Of a stretch of DNA of 64,000 bases, positions 35,704-44,466 are shown piece after piece. The notes beneath the pieces were generated by a model, which saw nothing but the letters and a program-made list of their open reading frames with translations, did no database searches and was not told the DNA's origin. Source of the DNA: Seonamhaeicola algicola (GTDB lineage Bacteria; Bacteroidota; Bacteroidia; Flavobacteriales; Flavobacteriaceae); contig NZ_VOSC01000019.1 in the NCBI RefSeq assembly GCF_007997385.1, positions 327,864 through 391,863 of the forward strand. Direction: 5' to 3'. Each line of letters opens with the position of its first letter. Position 1 is the stretch's first letter. Both the position numbers and the translations under genes were made by a program.

Positions 35704-37389
35704 ATGAGATTTTTACTAATTGCCCTATTTATTTTTCCAGGTTTAGCTATTGCACAAAACCCATATCCGCAAGATTATTTTAGCAATCCGCTAGAAATTC
35801 CTTTAATATTATCGGGTACATTTGCAGAGTTACGCTCTAACCATTTTCATTCTGGTATAGATATTAAAACACAACAACGCGTAGGTTTAAAAGTAAAAGC
35901 TTCGGCAGACGGTTTTGTTAGCCGTATAAAAGTATCGCATTACGGTTATGGTAAAGCACTTTACATTACTCACCCTAATGGTTATACCACAGTATATGCG
36001 CATTTACAAAAGTTTTCGCCAGAAATTGAAGCTTATGTAAAAAAGCAGCAGTACAAAAAAGAATCGTATGAAATTGAATTATTTCCTAGTGCAGAAACAC
36101 TGCTTGTTAAAAAAGATAGCTTAATTGCTTACAGCGGAAATTCGGGTGGTTCTGGTGGCCCACATTTACATTATGAAATTAGAGATAACCAAGAGCGACC
36201 TATTAACCCTATGCTTTTTGGTATTGATATTGCCGATACTTCGGGCCCTTACGTAAAATCTGTTTACGCTTACCCTTTAGATAAAAATGCCTTCATTAAT
36301 AATAGTAATGAAAAACAAAAACTACGCCTTATACCTTTAAATAATGGTGATTATGCTGTTGAAAACATTCAAGCTGTTGGAAATATTGGCATTGGCATTG
36401 AAACTAACGACAGGCAAAATTATGCTCCAAACGCTAATGGAGTTTATAACATTCAAACCTTTTTTAATGGCAACAGAAATTTTGAGTTAGATTTTAAACG
36501 CTTTTCTTTTAGCGAAACAAAACATATTAATCAACTTATAGATTATGAACATTATGCAACAAAAAGGCAACGCATTCAAAAATTATTCAAAAAAAACAAT
36601 CCGTTAAGTATTTTTAAATCGGTTGTAAATAATGGTGTTTTACATATAAAAGATAGTGCCTACGCGGTTTATAAAATTAGAATTGCCGATTTTAAAAATA
36701 ATGAAACGTGGGTTACGCTAAACATTAAAGGTGAAAAAAGCCCAACTGCAAAACCTACAGAAACTAAAATAACACCATATTACATTAAAGCTAACCAAAC
36801 TACCAATTTAAAAGAAGGCGCGGTATCTGTAGATTTTTATAAAGATACTTTTTATGATGATTTTTATTTAGATTTTGAATTACACAATGATACACTAAAG
36901 CTACATAAAGATGTAATGGCGGCTAAAAAATATTTCAATATTACTTATAATGTTAGCAACTATAACACCACCGATAAAAGGAAACTTTATATTGCGCGTT
37001 TGGTTGGTAGCAAACAATATCCGGCATACACAACAACCAAACGAAAAGAAAACACATTAATAGCCAGCACCAAAACATTGGGAACTTACGCCCTAGCTAC
37101 AGATACCATTAACCCCACAATTACACCTATTAATTTTAAAAACAACCAATGGATGAGTAACTACCATTATTTAAAAATTAAAATTGATGATGTGGGCTCA
37201 GGTATTTCAAATTACAGAGCCACCGTAAACGGAAAATGGATTTTAATGGAGTATGATTATAAAACAAAAACACTAACGCATAGCTTTAGTGATGGTGTTG
37301 TAACCGATACTAAAAACAATTTAAAACTAATTGTTACTGATAATGTTGGAAATAATTCTACTTTTGAAACGTTGTTTTACAGAAAATAA
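35704..37389 (+). CDS. M23-family peptidoglycan metallopeptidase, exported
   Basis: A 561-residue protein with a signal peptide (about residues 1-18, ending AIAQ). The LytM/M23 domain is N-terminal, about residues 30-170: first zinc ligand in SNHFHSGIDIK (His about 48, Asp about 52) and the HxH motif in GGPHLHYEI (His 154 and 156). The remaining 390 residues are beta-rich repeats of unknown role with no recognised domain. Such enzymes cut peptide cross-links or activate amidases during division. It is probably translated with the TonB-type receptor gene after it. Confidence 0.88.
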   Translation: MRFLLIALFIFPGLAIAQNPYPQDYFSNPLEIPLILSGTFAELRSNHFHSGIDIKTQQRVGLKVKASADGFVSRIKVSHYGYGKALYITHPNGYTTVYAHLQKFSPEIEAYVKKQQYKKESYEIELFPSAETLLVKKDSLIAYSGNSGGSGGPHLHYEIRDNQERPINPMLFGIDIADTSGPYVKSVYAYPLDKNAFINNSNEKQKLRLIPLNNGDYAVENIQAVGNIGIGIETNDRQNYAPNANGVYNIQTFFNGNRNFELDFKRFSFSETKHINQLIDYEHYATKRQRIQKLFKKNNPLSIFKSVVNNGVLHIKDSAYAVYKIRIADFKNNETWVTLNIKGEKSPTAKPTETKITPYYIKANQTTNLKEGAVSVDFYKDTFYDDFYLDFELHNDTLKLHKDVMAAKKYFNITYNVSNYNTTDKRKLYIARLVGSKQYPAYTTTKRKENTLIASTKTLGTYALATDTINPTITPINFKNNQWMSNYHYLKIKIDDVGSGISNYRATVNGKWILMEYDYKTKTLTHSFSDGVVTDTKNNLKLIVTDNVGNNSTFETLFYRK

Positions 37390-37402
37390 ATATTAACCAC
37401 CA

Positions 37403-39868
37403 TTGAAACCAAAACATCTTTTTTTAGTACCTCTATTTTTTTTAACTATAAGTATTTGTTTTTCGCAAACAGCAACCTTAAAAGGTGTTATCTTAAACGA
37501 AAACAACAAACCTATTGAAGGTGTAAACATTAAAACTAACAATGGCAATGGTACACAAACAAATAGTAATGGGTTTTACACATTAAATATTGCTGCAAAC
37601 ACTAATGTAATTGTTAGTTTCACGCATATTTCTTACAAAAAAGTTGAAGCTACATTCAACCTTAAAAATGGAGAAACTTTTGAGTTTAATCCCGTAATAA
37701 AAACAGCTTTAGAGCAAATTGCAACCGTAGTTGTTAGCTCTAAAAAACGAAAAGATGTTGAAGGTATTGTTACACTACAGCCCGAAACTATCAGGAAAAT
37801 TCCTGGTGCAAATGCTGGTGTTGAAAACTTATTAATGACGCTTCCTGGTGTTAGCAATAACAATGAACTAAGTACACAGTACAGTGTTAGAGGTGGTAAT
37901 TTTGATGAAAACTTAGTATATGTTAATGATATTGAAGTTTACAGGCCATTTTTAATACGCTCTGGCCAACAAGAAGGTTTAAGTTTTGTTAATACCAATT
38001 TGGTGCAAAATGTAGAGTTTTCTGCTGGCGGTTTTCAAGCTAAATACGGCGATAAACTATCATCTGTTTTAGATATTACTTACAAAACACCTTATCAGTT
38101 TGAAATTAATGCCGATTTAAGTCTTTTAGGTGGCAGTGTTTCATATGAAGATGTTAGTAAAGATTCAAAATTTACAAGCATCATTGGGGCACGCTACAGA
38201 GACAACAGTTTATTTGTAGATGCCAAGGAAACTGAAACCAACTTTACACCTACTTTTGCCGATTTGCAAGCCTATTTTACCTATAAATTCACTAATAAAT
38301 TTCATTTAAGTTTTTTAGGAAACGCCTCTATTAATAAATACAACTATGAACCCCAAACACGACAAACTAATTTTGGTACTTTAAGCGATCCTATTGCCCT
38401 TTTGGTGTTTTATGAAGGCCAAGAAAAAGACCAATACCAAACCTATTTTGGGGCATTCAAAGGCACCTATTTTGCAAATAATAATTTAACCTTAAAACTT
38501 ATTGCATCTACATACCATACAACCGAAGAAGAGTATTTTGATATTTTAGCGCAATACCGCTTAGGCGAAGTAAATACAAATATAGGTGAAGAAGATTTGG
38601 GTGAAGTTGAGTTTAGCGAAGGTATTGGAAGCCAATTAAACCATGGCAGAAATGATTTAGATGCATTAATAACAAACATTGAACACAAAGGCAATTTTAA
38701 ACTAAATGATAACCGCTTTGAATGGTCTGTTAAATACACACATGAAGACATTAGAGACCGATTGGTTGAATGGGAAGTTATTGATTCTGCTGGGTTTTCA
38801 ATTCGTCCACCAAAAACTATACCTGTAAATGAACAACCCTACACCGCGTACAACGCACCACTTGAACCGTTTTCAAACGTAAGAGCCTCTAACAACACTC
38901 AAATAGATAGAATACAAGCGTATGCGCAATGGAGCAAACGTTCAACTATAGGTAATAGTGATGTTTGGTACAATGCAGGCATTAGAGCTCACAACTGGTC
39001 TGTTAGCGGTACAGGAATTAATACTTCAAACCAAACGGTATTTAGCCCCAGAGCTCAATTTGCTATTAAACCAAACTGGAAAAAAGACATGCTTTTTAGA
39101 GCTGCTGCTGGCTTATACTATCAGCCACCGTTTTACAGAGAATTACGTGATGCCACAGGAACTGTACAATCAAATGTTAAAGCTCAAAAATCTATGCACG
39201 TGGTTTTAGGTAATGATTATAGTTTTAAAATGTGGGACCGCCCTTTTAAATTAACTTCAGAAGTATATTATAAAAATTTAACCAATGTAAACCCATACAC
39301 CATTGAAAACGTGCGCATACGCTACAGAGCCAATAACAGTGCCAAAGCCTATGCTTATGGTTTAGATATGCGATTGAATGGTGAATTTGTTCCGGGTACC
39401 GAGTCATGGTTTAGTTTTGGGTATTTAAAAACTGAAGAAAACATAGAAAACCAAGGATATATTGCAAGACCAACAGATCAACGTTTAAAATTTGCAGCAT
39501 TATTTCAAGATTACGTACCCAACATGCCACATTTAAAAATGTATTTAAACTTGGTTTATAACACGGGCGTTCCTGGTGGATCGCCTAGTTACGCAAACCC
39601 TTATGTGTACCAAAACAGGCTACCTGATTATAAAAGAGCCGATTTTGGCTTACAATTAGTATTGGTTGATGCCAAAAAACAATTTAACAACGGTTGGAAA
39701 AAACCGTTTAAAGAGCTATCTTTAGGTTTTGAAATATTCAATATTTTTGATGTACAAAACTCAATTACAAACACTTGGGTTAGAGATGTGTACAGCAAAC
39801 GCCAATATGCCATACCAAACTACTTAACACCACGTGTGTTTAATGTAAGAACGACTATGAAGTTTTAA
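37403..39868 (+). CDS. TonB-dependent receptor-like outer-membrane protein
   Basis: An 821-residue protein. Signal peptide (about residues 1-22, ending CFSQ), then a CarboxypepD_reg-like beta-sandwich (about 24-105, LKGVILNENNKPIEGVNIKT), a plug domain (about 115-230, LMTLPGVSNNNELSTQYSVRGG) and a beta-barrel to the C-terminal Phe (VFNVRTTMKF). It has no SusD partner, so it is not a typical glycan-uptake SusC. The start codon is TTG at 37403: an in-frame stop (TAA) lies just upstream and the signal peptide begins exactly there, so no ATG is available. Substrate unknown. Confidence 0.86.
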   Translation: MKPKHLFLVPLFFLTISICFSQTATLKGVILNENNKPIEGVNIKTNNGNGTQTNSNGFYTLNIAANTNVIVSFTHISYKKVEATFNLKNGETFEFNPVIKTALEQIATVVVSSKKRKDVEGIVTLQPETIRKIPGANAGVENLLMTLPGVSNNNELSTQYSVRGGNFDENLVYVNDIEVYRPFLIRSGQQEGLSFVNTNLVQNVEFSAGGFQAKYGDKLSSVLDITYKTPYQFEINADLSLLGGSVSYEDVSKDSKFTSIIGARYRDNSLFVDAKETETNFTPTFADLQAYFTYKFTNKFHLSFLGNASINKYNYEPQTRQTNFGTLSDPIALLVFYEGQEKDQYQTYFGAFKGTYFANNNLTLKLIASTYHTTEEEYFDILAQYRLGEVNTNIGEEDLGEVEFSEGIGSQLNHGRNDLDALITNIEHKGNFKLNDNRFEWSVKYTHEDIRDRLVEWEVIDSAGFSIRPPKTIPVNEQPYTAYNAPLEPFSNVRASNNTQIDRIQAYAQWSKRSTIGNSDVWYNAGIRAHNWSVSGTGINTSNQTVFSPRAQFAIKPNWKKDMLFRAAAGLYYQPPFYRELRDATGTVQSNVKAQKSMHVVLGNDYSFKMWDRPFKLTSEVYYKNLTNVNPYTIENVRIRYRANNSAKAYAYGLDMRLNGEFVPGTESWFSFGYLKTEENIENQGYIARPTDQRLKFAALFQDYVPNMPHLKMYLNLVYNTGVPGGSPSYANPYVYQNRLPDYKRADFGLQLVLVDAKKQFNNGWKKPFKELSLGFEIFNIFDVQNSITNTWVRDVYSKRQYAIPNYLTPRVFNVRTTMKF

Positions 39869-39875
39869 TGGAAAC

Positions 39876-41318
39876 CTATTTTATACTTACGTTTTCTGAA
39901 AATATCACTAAAGTATCTGTCCCTGCGCCAGTTAAACGTTGTGCATAAACTTGTATAGCTTCTCCGTTAGCCAAATTGGTATTGGTGCTTAAGGATACAT
40001 TTTGTATTTGGTTGTCATCTTCTATACGTACAACAGCATTAGATTCTGCAATTACAACATTATCCTTTGCTATGTAAAATGCATAAAAATTAGTTGAGGC
40101 TCCATTCACTCTAATAGATAACGATGCGTTTACTTGAAATTGACGTTCTTTTACACCATCATAAACAAGCTCATTATTACCTCCTGTACTTGTAAACCTA
40201 AACAAATTATTAGCTACAAAAGTTCCATTTCCTTGAACTTCAACCGCCGTTCCACTTGATATAGTTTGCGTAAAGCCTGTAGTTACTGGTCTGTTTGAAT
40301 AAAAATTTCCAGCTGCAACACCGTCGGTTTCAACTAGTAATCCTGGGCAATTCACATCCCACTCTCTGGTAAAATTATAACCTGTGTATGGTGATGTTCC
40401 GTTAATATAATTTCCGCCACCATAAAAAGCTACATCTGCTAAAGTAGCACCTCCTGAAATAGCAGTAACACCAGTAACATCAAAACCAGCTGTAGCTCCA
40501 ATTACTTCACTAAAACCACCTTGTTTTGCTATTACTTCAAAATTACCAACCATGGTTTGGTAAGTACCTGCGTTTGTACCATCCCATCCTTCAGAATTCA
40601 ATAATAACTGATTAATATCTGTATAGGTTATACCGGCTGAATTATTAACAAACTGCAAAATGCTATTAAAAACTAGGTTAAAATCTGAAATAGTACCAAC
40701 ACTTGCTGAGTTTACTATAAAACTATCTCTTAATATTAAATTTTCGGTACCTGTACCTGTTAAATTAAAAACTACACCTCCAATACCCGGAGCTGTTAAC
40801 GTTAAATTTCTTATTGAACCACCTGCGCTTCCTGCAAATAAAGTACCACCAGAGCGCACAAGTACATCTTCATTGGTATCTCTACCTGTAACGTAAGCAC
40901 TATTTAAATTAATAGGTGCTGCTAATAATATTGTTCCGTTTATTTCGTAAAGCGTATTGGTTGTTAATAAATACTCGGTACCACCACCAGCAGTAAGTTC
41001 ATCAGCTAAATCGGCGGCACTTTTTACTAATTTATAATTATCTCTTTGTTGGTTTGAAAGCGGCAACCATGCAGATCCGCTGTAATAATAAAATAAGTTA
41101 TCATCAGTATCAAACACTAAAAGTCCTTCTGCGGGTGTTGCAATGGCATTTCGTTGTGTGGTTGTCATTCTTGGGGTTAACATACCTTGTGTAGTTGATT
41201 CTACATCTAAAACAGAAGATGCATTTGGGGTAACTGTACCAATACCAACTTGGGCAGATAAAAATGACTGAAATACTAATAAAACTAGAAAAGAAAAGTA
41301 AATGTTGTAGGCTCTCAT
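39876..41318 (-). CDS. Exported surface protein with fibre-like N-terminal region
   Basis: A 480-residue protein from the start MRAYNIYFSFLVLLVF, which gives a clean signal peptide ending LSAQ; a longer frame to 41396 would put 26 residues before it. After the signal comes the flavobacterial segment VGIGTVTPNASSVLDVESTT ... MLTPRMTTTQRNAI ... GLLVFDTDDNLFYYY, seen at the start of many surface and tail-fibre-like proteins. The rest is beta-rich and Asn/Thr/Gly-rich, suggesting a beta-helix or stacked beta fold. No T9SS sorting domain is visible at the C-terminus (LVIFSENVSIK). Function unknown. Confidence 0.75.
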   Translation of the reverse strand: MRAYNIYFSFLVLLVFQSFLSAQVGIGTVTPNASSVLDVESTTQGMLTPRMTTTQRNAIATPAEGLLVFDTDDNLFYYYSGSAWLPLSNQQRDNYKLVKSAADLADELTAGGGTEYLLTTNTLYEINGTILLAAPINLNSAYVTGRDTNEDVLVRSGGTLFAGSAGGSIRNLTLTAPGIGGVVFNLTGTGTENLILRDSFIVNSASVGTISDFNLVFNSILQFVNNSAGITYTDINQLLLNSEGWDGTNAGTYQTMVGNFEVIAKQGGFSEVIGATAGFDVTGVTAISGGATLADVAFYGGGNYINGTSPYTGYNFTREWDVNCPGLLVETDGVAAGNFYSNRPVTTGFTQTISSGTAVEVQGNGTFVANNLFRFTSTGGNNELVYDGVKERQFQVNASLSIRVNGASTNFYAFYIAKDNVVIAESNAVVRIEDDNQIQNVSLSTNTNLANGEAIQVYAQRLTGAGTDTLVIFSENVSIK

Positions 41319-41427
41319 ACTATCAATTTTAGACTTGGGTAAATAAAATGTGAGAGACTTATGTTTTAAAAGTACAAAAACAACCTTAAAAAACAAAGAA
41401 ATTACTAAAAATTAAGCGTAAAACTAT

Positions 41428-42573
41428 TTATTTAACAATAAACCCCTTTAAGGTTTCAATAACATAGTCTACATCTTCTTTAGTATTATATATGCTGAAA
41501 GAAAAACGTAATGATGGTTTTTTAATAGCATCTTTATTTAAAATTTCAGCTAAAACATGCGATGCTTTTGTACTACCACTTTGGCATGCACTACCTCTAG
41601 AACAAGCAATGCCTTTTAAATCTAATTGAAATAAAATCATGGCTACACTTTCAGGAGGCATAGGTAAACAAACATTAACTAAATTATAAGCACTTGCATT
41701 TAAATTTGAAGATAGTCCGTTGAAAATTACCTGAGGTATTTCAGCTGAAATTTTATCAATAAAATACTGTTTGAGTGATGTAATATATATAGTTTCAGCT
41801 TCTAAATTATTGTAAGCTATTTTAATTGCTGTTTCCATGCCTACAATATTATGCACACTTTCGGTCCCTGCTCTTAAACCACGCTCTTGTTCGCCGCCTG
41901 TTATTAATGATTTTAAGCCTGAGTTTTTGCGTACAAAAGCAAAACCAATTCCTTTTGGTCCATGAAATTTGTGTGCCGATGCTGCTAAAAAATCAACCTC
42001 AATAGCTTGCAAATCTATAGGATAATGTCCAATTGCTTGTACAGCATCGGTATGAAACAAAGCATCATATTGCTTACATAATGTTGCGGCACGTTTAATA
42101 TCTAAAATATTACCAATTTCGTTGTTAATATACATAAGGCTTACCAACGTTTTGTCATGGGTTTTTAGTGCCTTTTCTAAAGCTTCAAAACTTATATTTC
42201 CATGAGCATCAACATCTAAATATGTTAGCTTAATCTTGGCCGTTTTTTCTAAATCTTTCAAGGTATTTAAAACGGCATGATGCTCTATTTTTGTTGAAAT
42301 TATATGGGTTACATCTAAACTATTTACAGCACTTTTCAATATTAAATTATCGGCTTCAGTACCGCCCGATGTAAAAATAATTTCACCTTCAGAAACATTA
42401 AAAGTAGTAGCAATGGTTTTTCTAGCCTTTTCAATTAACACTTTTGATGCTCTACCCAAACTGTGCGATGATGATGGGTTTCCGTAGTTATTTTGCATAA
42501 CTGCTGTCATTGAGGTTACTACCTCGTCTCGTAGTTTTGTAGTGGCAGCGTTATCAAAATACACAGTTTTCAT
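41428..42573 (-). CDS. Cysteine desulfurase (class V aminotransferase fold)
   Basis: A 381-residue PLP enzyme of the NifS/IscS type that takes sulfur from cysteine for Fe-S clusters or thiolation. It starts VYFDNAATTKLRDEV, carries the PLP Lys in FLAASAHKFHGPKG (about residue 201) and the catalytic Cys in CSRGSACQSGS (about 325). The length is slightly short of IscS. No IscU or other Fe-S scaffold gene is adjacent, so its partner is encoded elsewhere. It is divergent from a lipoprotein gene, with a -7 element TATTTTTG for each direction. Confidence 0.93.
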   Translation of the reverse strand: MKTVYFDNAATTKLRDEVVTSMTAVMQNNYGNPSSSHSLGRASKVLIEKARKTIATTFNVSEGEIIFTSGGTEADNLILKSAVNSLDVTHIISTKIEHHAVLNTLKDLEKTAKIKLTYLDVDAHGNISFEALEKALKTHDKTLVSLMYINNEIGNILDIKRAATLCKQYDALFHTDAVQAIGHYPIDLQAIEVDFLAASAHKFHGPKGIGFAFVRKNSGLKSLITGGEQERGLRAGTESVHNIVGMETAIKIAYNNLEAETIYITSLKQYFIDKISAEIPQVIFNGLSSNLNASAYNLVNVCLPMPPESVAMILFQLDLKGIACSRGSACQSGSTKASHVLAEILNKDAIKKPSLRFSFSIYNTKEDVDYVIETLKGFIVK

Positions 42574-42601
42574 TTTAATAAAATTGAAGCTTTTTAAGTA
42601 G

Positions 42602-42609
42602 CAAAAATA
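42602..42609 (-). promoter_or_regulatory. -7 element of the cysteine desulfurase gene
   Basis: TATTTTTG on the minus strand, an exact match to TAnnTTTG, 28 bases before the start codon. Confidence 0.48.
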
Positions 42610-42659
42610 CTTGAAATAAAATTATTTTCAATAACATACGTTATAAATAACAATTCTAT

Positions 42660-42667
42660 TATTTTTG
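42660..42667 (+). promoter_or_regulatory. -7 element of the TSP3-repeat lipoprotein gene
   Basis: TATTTTTG on the plus strand, an exact match, 17 bases before the ATG at 42685. It forms a back-to-back promoter pair with the element at 42602-42609. Confidence 0.48.
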
Positions 42668-42684
42668 CTGTAAAATTAACACCT

Positions 42685-43605
42685 ATGCGCCACATATTTT
42701 TAGTTTTATTTTCATTGTGCTTAACCACTATTTATTCATGTGATGATGGTGATGTTATTACCGTTAGTCTAGATTTTGAAGATACGTTTCAGGCGTGTAA
42801 TGGCGTTAGTGGTATTGTACTTTATAAAACTAAGAATGACCCGTCTGAATCACTTTCAGTATTTATTAGTAATTACACTGTAGATGCTATGCTAAATGTA
42901 GGTGATGATAATACTTTTGAAGAAACTAAAACCGGAACTTTTAACTACAGAACTTACAACAACGCCACAATTTCTGGCGGAGATTTATTTTGTAACGACG
43001 TACCACCTTCTGACGTTGAAATAAGAAGTGATGATCAAAGTGCTTGTTCTGTATTTTTTAGAACTGTTTTAACCGAAGATGATAACGATGGTGTACCAAC
43101 AGAGCTTGAAAACCCAGACCCAAACGGCGATGGCATTTTTGACGATGCACAAGATACTGATGGTGATAGTATACCCGATTATATTGATTTTGATGATGAT
43201 GGCGATAATGTTCCTACCGCAAATGAAAACCCAGACCCTAATGGCGATGGCGATTTAAGCGATGCTCAAGACACTGATGGTGATGGTATACCCGATTATT
43301 TAGATGATGATGATGATGGCGATGGCACCCTAACACGCGATGAAGAAAAAGGTGTGCAAGACCAAAATCCTACAAATGATGAAACTAATGAAGCCGTAGG
43401 GCCAGATTATTTAAACCCTGATGTTAGTGATGTTTTACCTGCAACAGCTTACAGACAACACAGCTATACTAAAGCATTTTTAGTTACAGCTACCATTTTA
43501 AATTTAGACCTTTCAAACTTAACGCAAGACGAGTTGTTTTTTGGTAACTTAACCGGTGATAGCAAAACATCAAAAACAGAAACTTTAACGCCTAATTTTA
43601 ATTAA
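42685..43605 (+). CDS. Lipoprotein with thrombospondin-type-3 calcium repeats
   Basis: A 306-residue protein with a lipoprotein signal (lipobox YSC, Cys at about residue 19). Residues about 130-235 are DxDxDG calcium-binding repeats of the thrombospondin-3 type (DTDGDSIPDYIDFDDDGD and DTDGDGIPDYLDDDDDGD). The unit containing ENPDPNGDG occurs twice, 117 bases (39 codons) apart, showing an internal duplication. The C-terminal part (TAYRQHSYTKAFLVTATILN) may be a small beta domain. Probably displayed on the outer membrane. Its stop codon directly abuts that of the convergent Smr gene. Confidence 0.82.
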   Translation: MRHIFLVLFSLCLTTIYSCDDGDVITVSLDFEDTFQACNGVSGIVLYKTKNDPSESLSVFISNYTVDAMLNVGDDNTFEETKTGTFNYRTYNNATISGGDLFCNDVPPSDVEIRSDDQSACSVFFRTVLTEDDNDGVPTELENPDPNGDGIFDDAQDTDGDSIPDYIDFDDDGDNVPTANENPDPNGDGDLSDAQDTDGDGIPDYLDDDDDGDGTLTRDEEKGVQDQNPTNDETNEAVGPDYLNPDVSDVLPATAYRQHSYTKAFLVTATILNLDLSNLTQDELFFGNLTGDSKTSKTETLTPNFN

Positions 43606-44163
43606 CTAAGGCGCCATATTTTGGTAAATATAAACTTCGGTAGCACCTAAACCGTATTTTTGGTAATTGGCATCATAAAACTTTACATTGTTATAACGCC
43701 CAAAAAGATATGCTAACTCAAGTTTTAAAACACCTTCACCCACACCATGAATAAACACTATTTTTTGTATGCGTTTGTTTATGGCAAATTCTAACTGCCT
43801 TTTAGCTGTATCTAATTGCAGTGTTAGCATGTCATGATTACTCATACCGCTTGCATTTTTTACTAACTGGTTAATATGCAAATCTACCTCCATTGTAGGC
43901 TGAAAACGTTCTTTAGCTTTCACTTTAGGCTGTTTTTTGCGTTTTTTTTCTTCTTTTTCAGAAACTACAGCATGCAAGCTTTTGTGCGAAAAAATAGATG
44001 TTTTTAAAGCAGCAGGTTGTTCTTTTACCAAAGCACTTGCCTCAAAATTTAATAAAAAACCATCTTCTGTTTCAACAGTAATTGTTGTACCAGAAATGTT
44101 TGTAACAATACCCGATAAATTTTCATCTAAAACAGAAACTGTATCGCCTTTTTTAAAATTCAT
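43606..44163 (-). CDS. Smr-domain protein with N-terminal beta domain
   Basis: A 185-residue protein. The N-terminal 60 residues (KKGDTVSVLDENLSGIVTNI) form a small beta barrel like the DUF2027 domain; a basic linker follows (EKEEKKRKKQPKVKAKER), and residues about 95-185 are an Smr domain: VDLHINQL, IVFIHGVGEGVL and a C-terminal GATEVYI. Smr domains, found at the end of MutS2, are nucleic-acid nucleases or binders. This separate form is typical of Bacteroidota. No gap separates it from the small membrane protein gene upstream. Confidence 0.85.
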   Translation of the reverse strand: MNFKKGDTVSVLDENLSGIVTNISGTTITVETEDGFLLNFEASALVKEQPAALKTSIFSHKSLHAVVSEKEEKKRKKQPKVKAKERFQPTMEVDLHINQLVKNASGMSNHDMLTLQLDTAKRQLEFAINKRIQKIVFIHGVGEGVLKLELAYLFGRYNNVKFYDANYQKYGLGATEVYIYQNMAP

Positions 44164-44352
44164 TTAATCAGTTGTATTATCAAATTCATTATTATTTTTT
44201 TTGCTTGGTATGGTTGCAGATATACGGTAAATACCAAGCATAAGTACAATTATACCTATTATAAGCAAATATACATTTTGTGTTTTGCTGTTGTTGGCAT
44301 ACAAAGCAATAATAGCGCCTAAAAGCGTTAAAAAATAGTTAAAGCATTTCAT
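44164..44352 (-). CDS. Small two-helix membrane protein
   Basis: A 62-residue protein with two hydrophobic helices (about residues 5-20, FLTLLGAIIALYA; and 28-44, VYLLIIGIIVLMLGIYRIS) and a polar C-terminal tail. The start MKCFNYF is preceded by an A-rich stretch. Its stop codon touches the start of the Smr gene, so the two are translationally linked. Function unknown. Confidence 0.72.
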   Translation of the reverse strand: MKCFNYFLTLLGAIIALYANNSKTQNVYLLIIGIIVLMLGIYRISATIPSKKNNNEFDNTTD

Positions 44353-44466
44353 TTTAAATATTAATCAAAATTAACTCAAATTATAAGCAATTACACATCA
44401 AAATAAAGTAATTTTTATTATTATGATTTTTTTTGTATTTTAGAGTCATTCATTTAGCCCCAAAAT

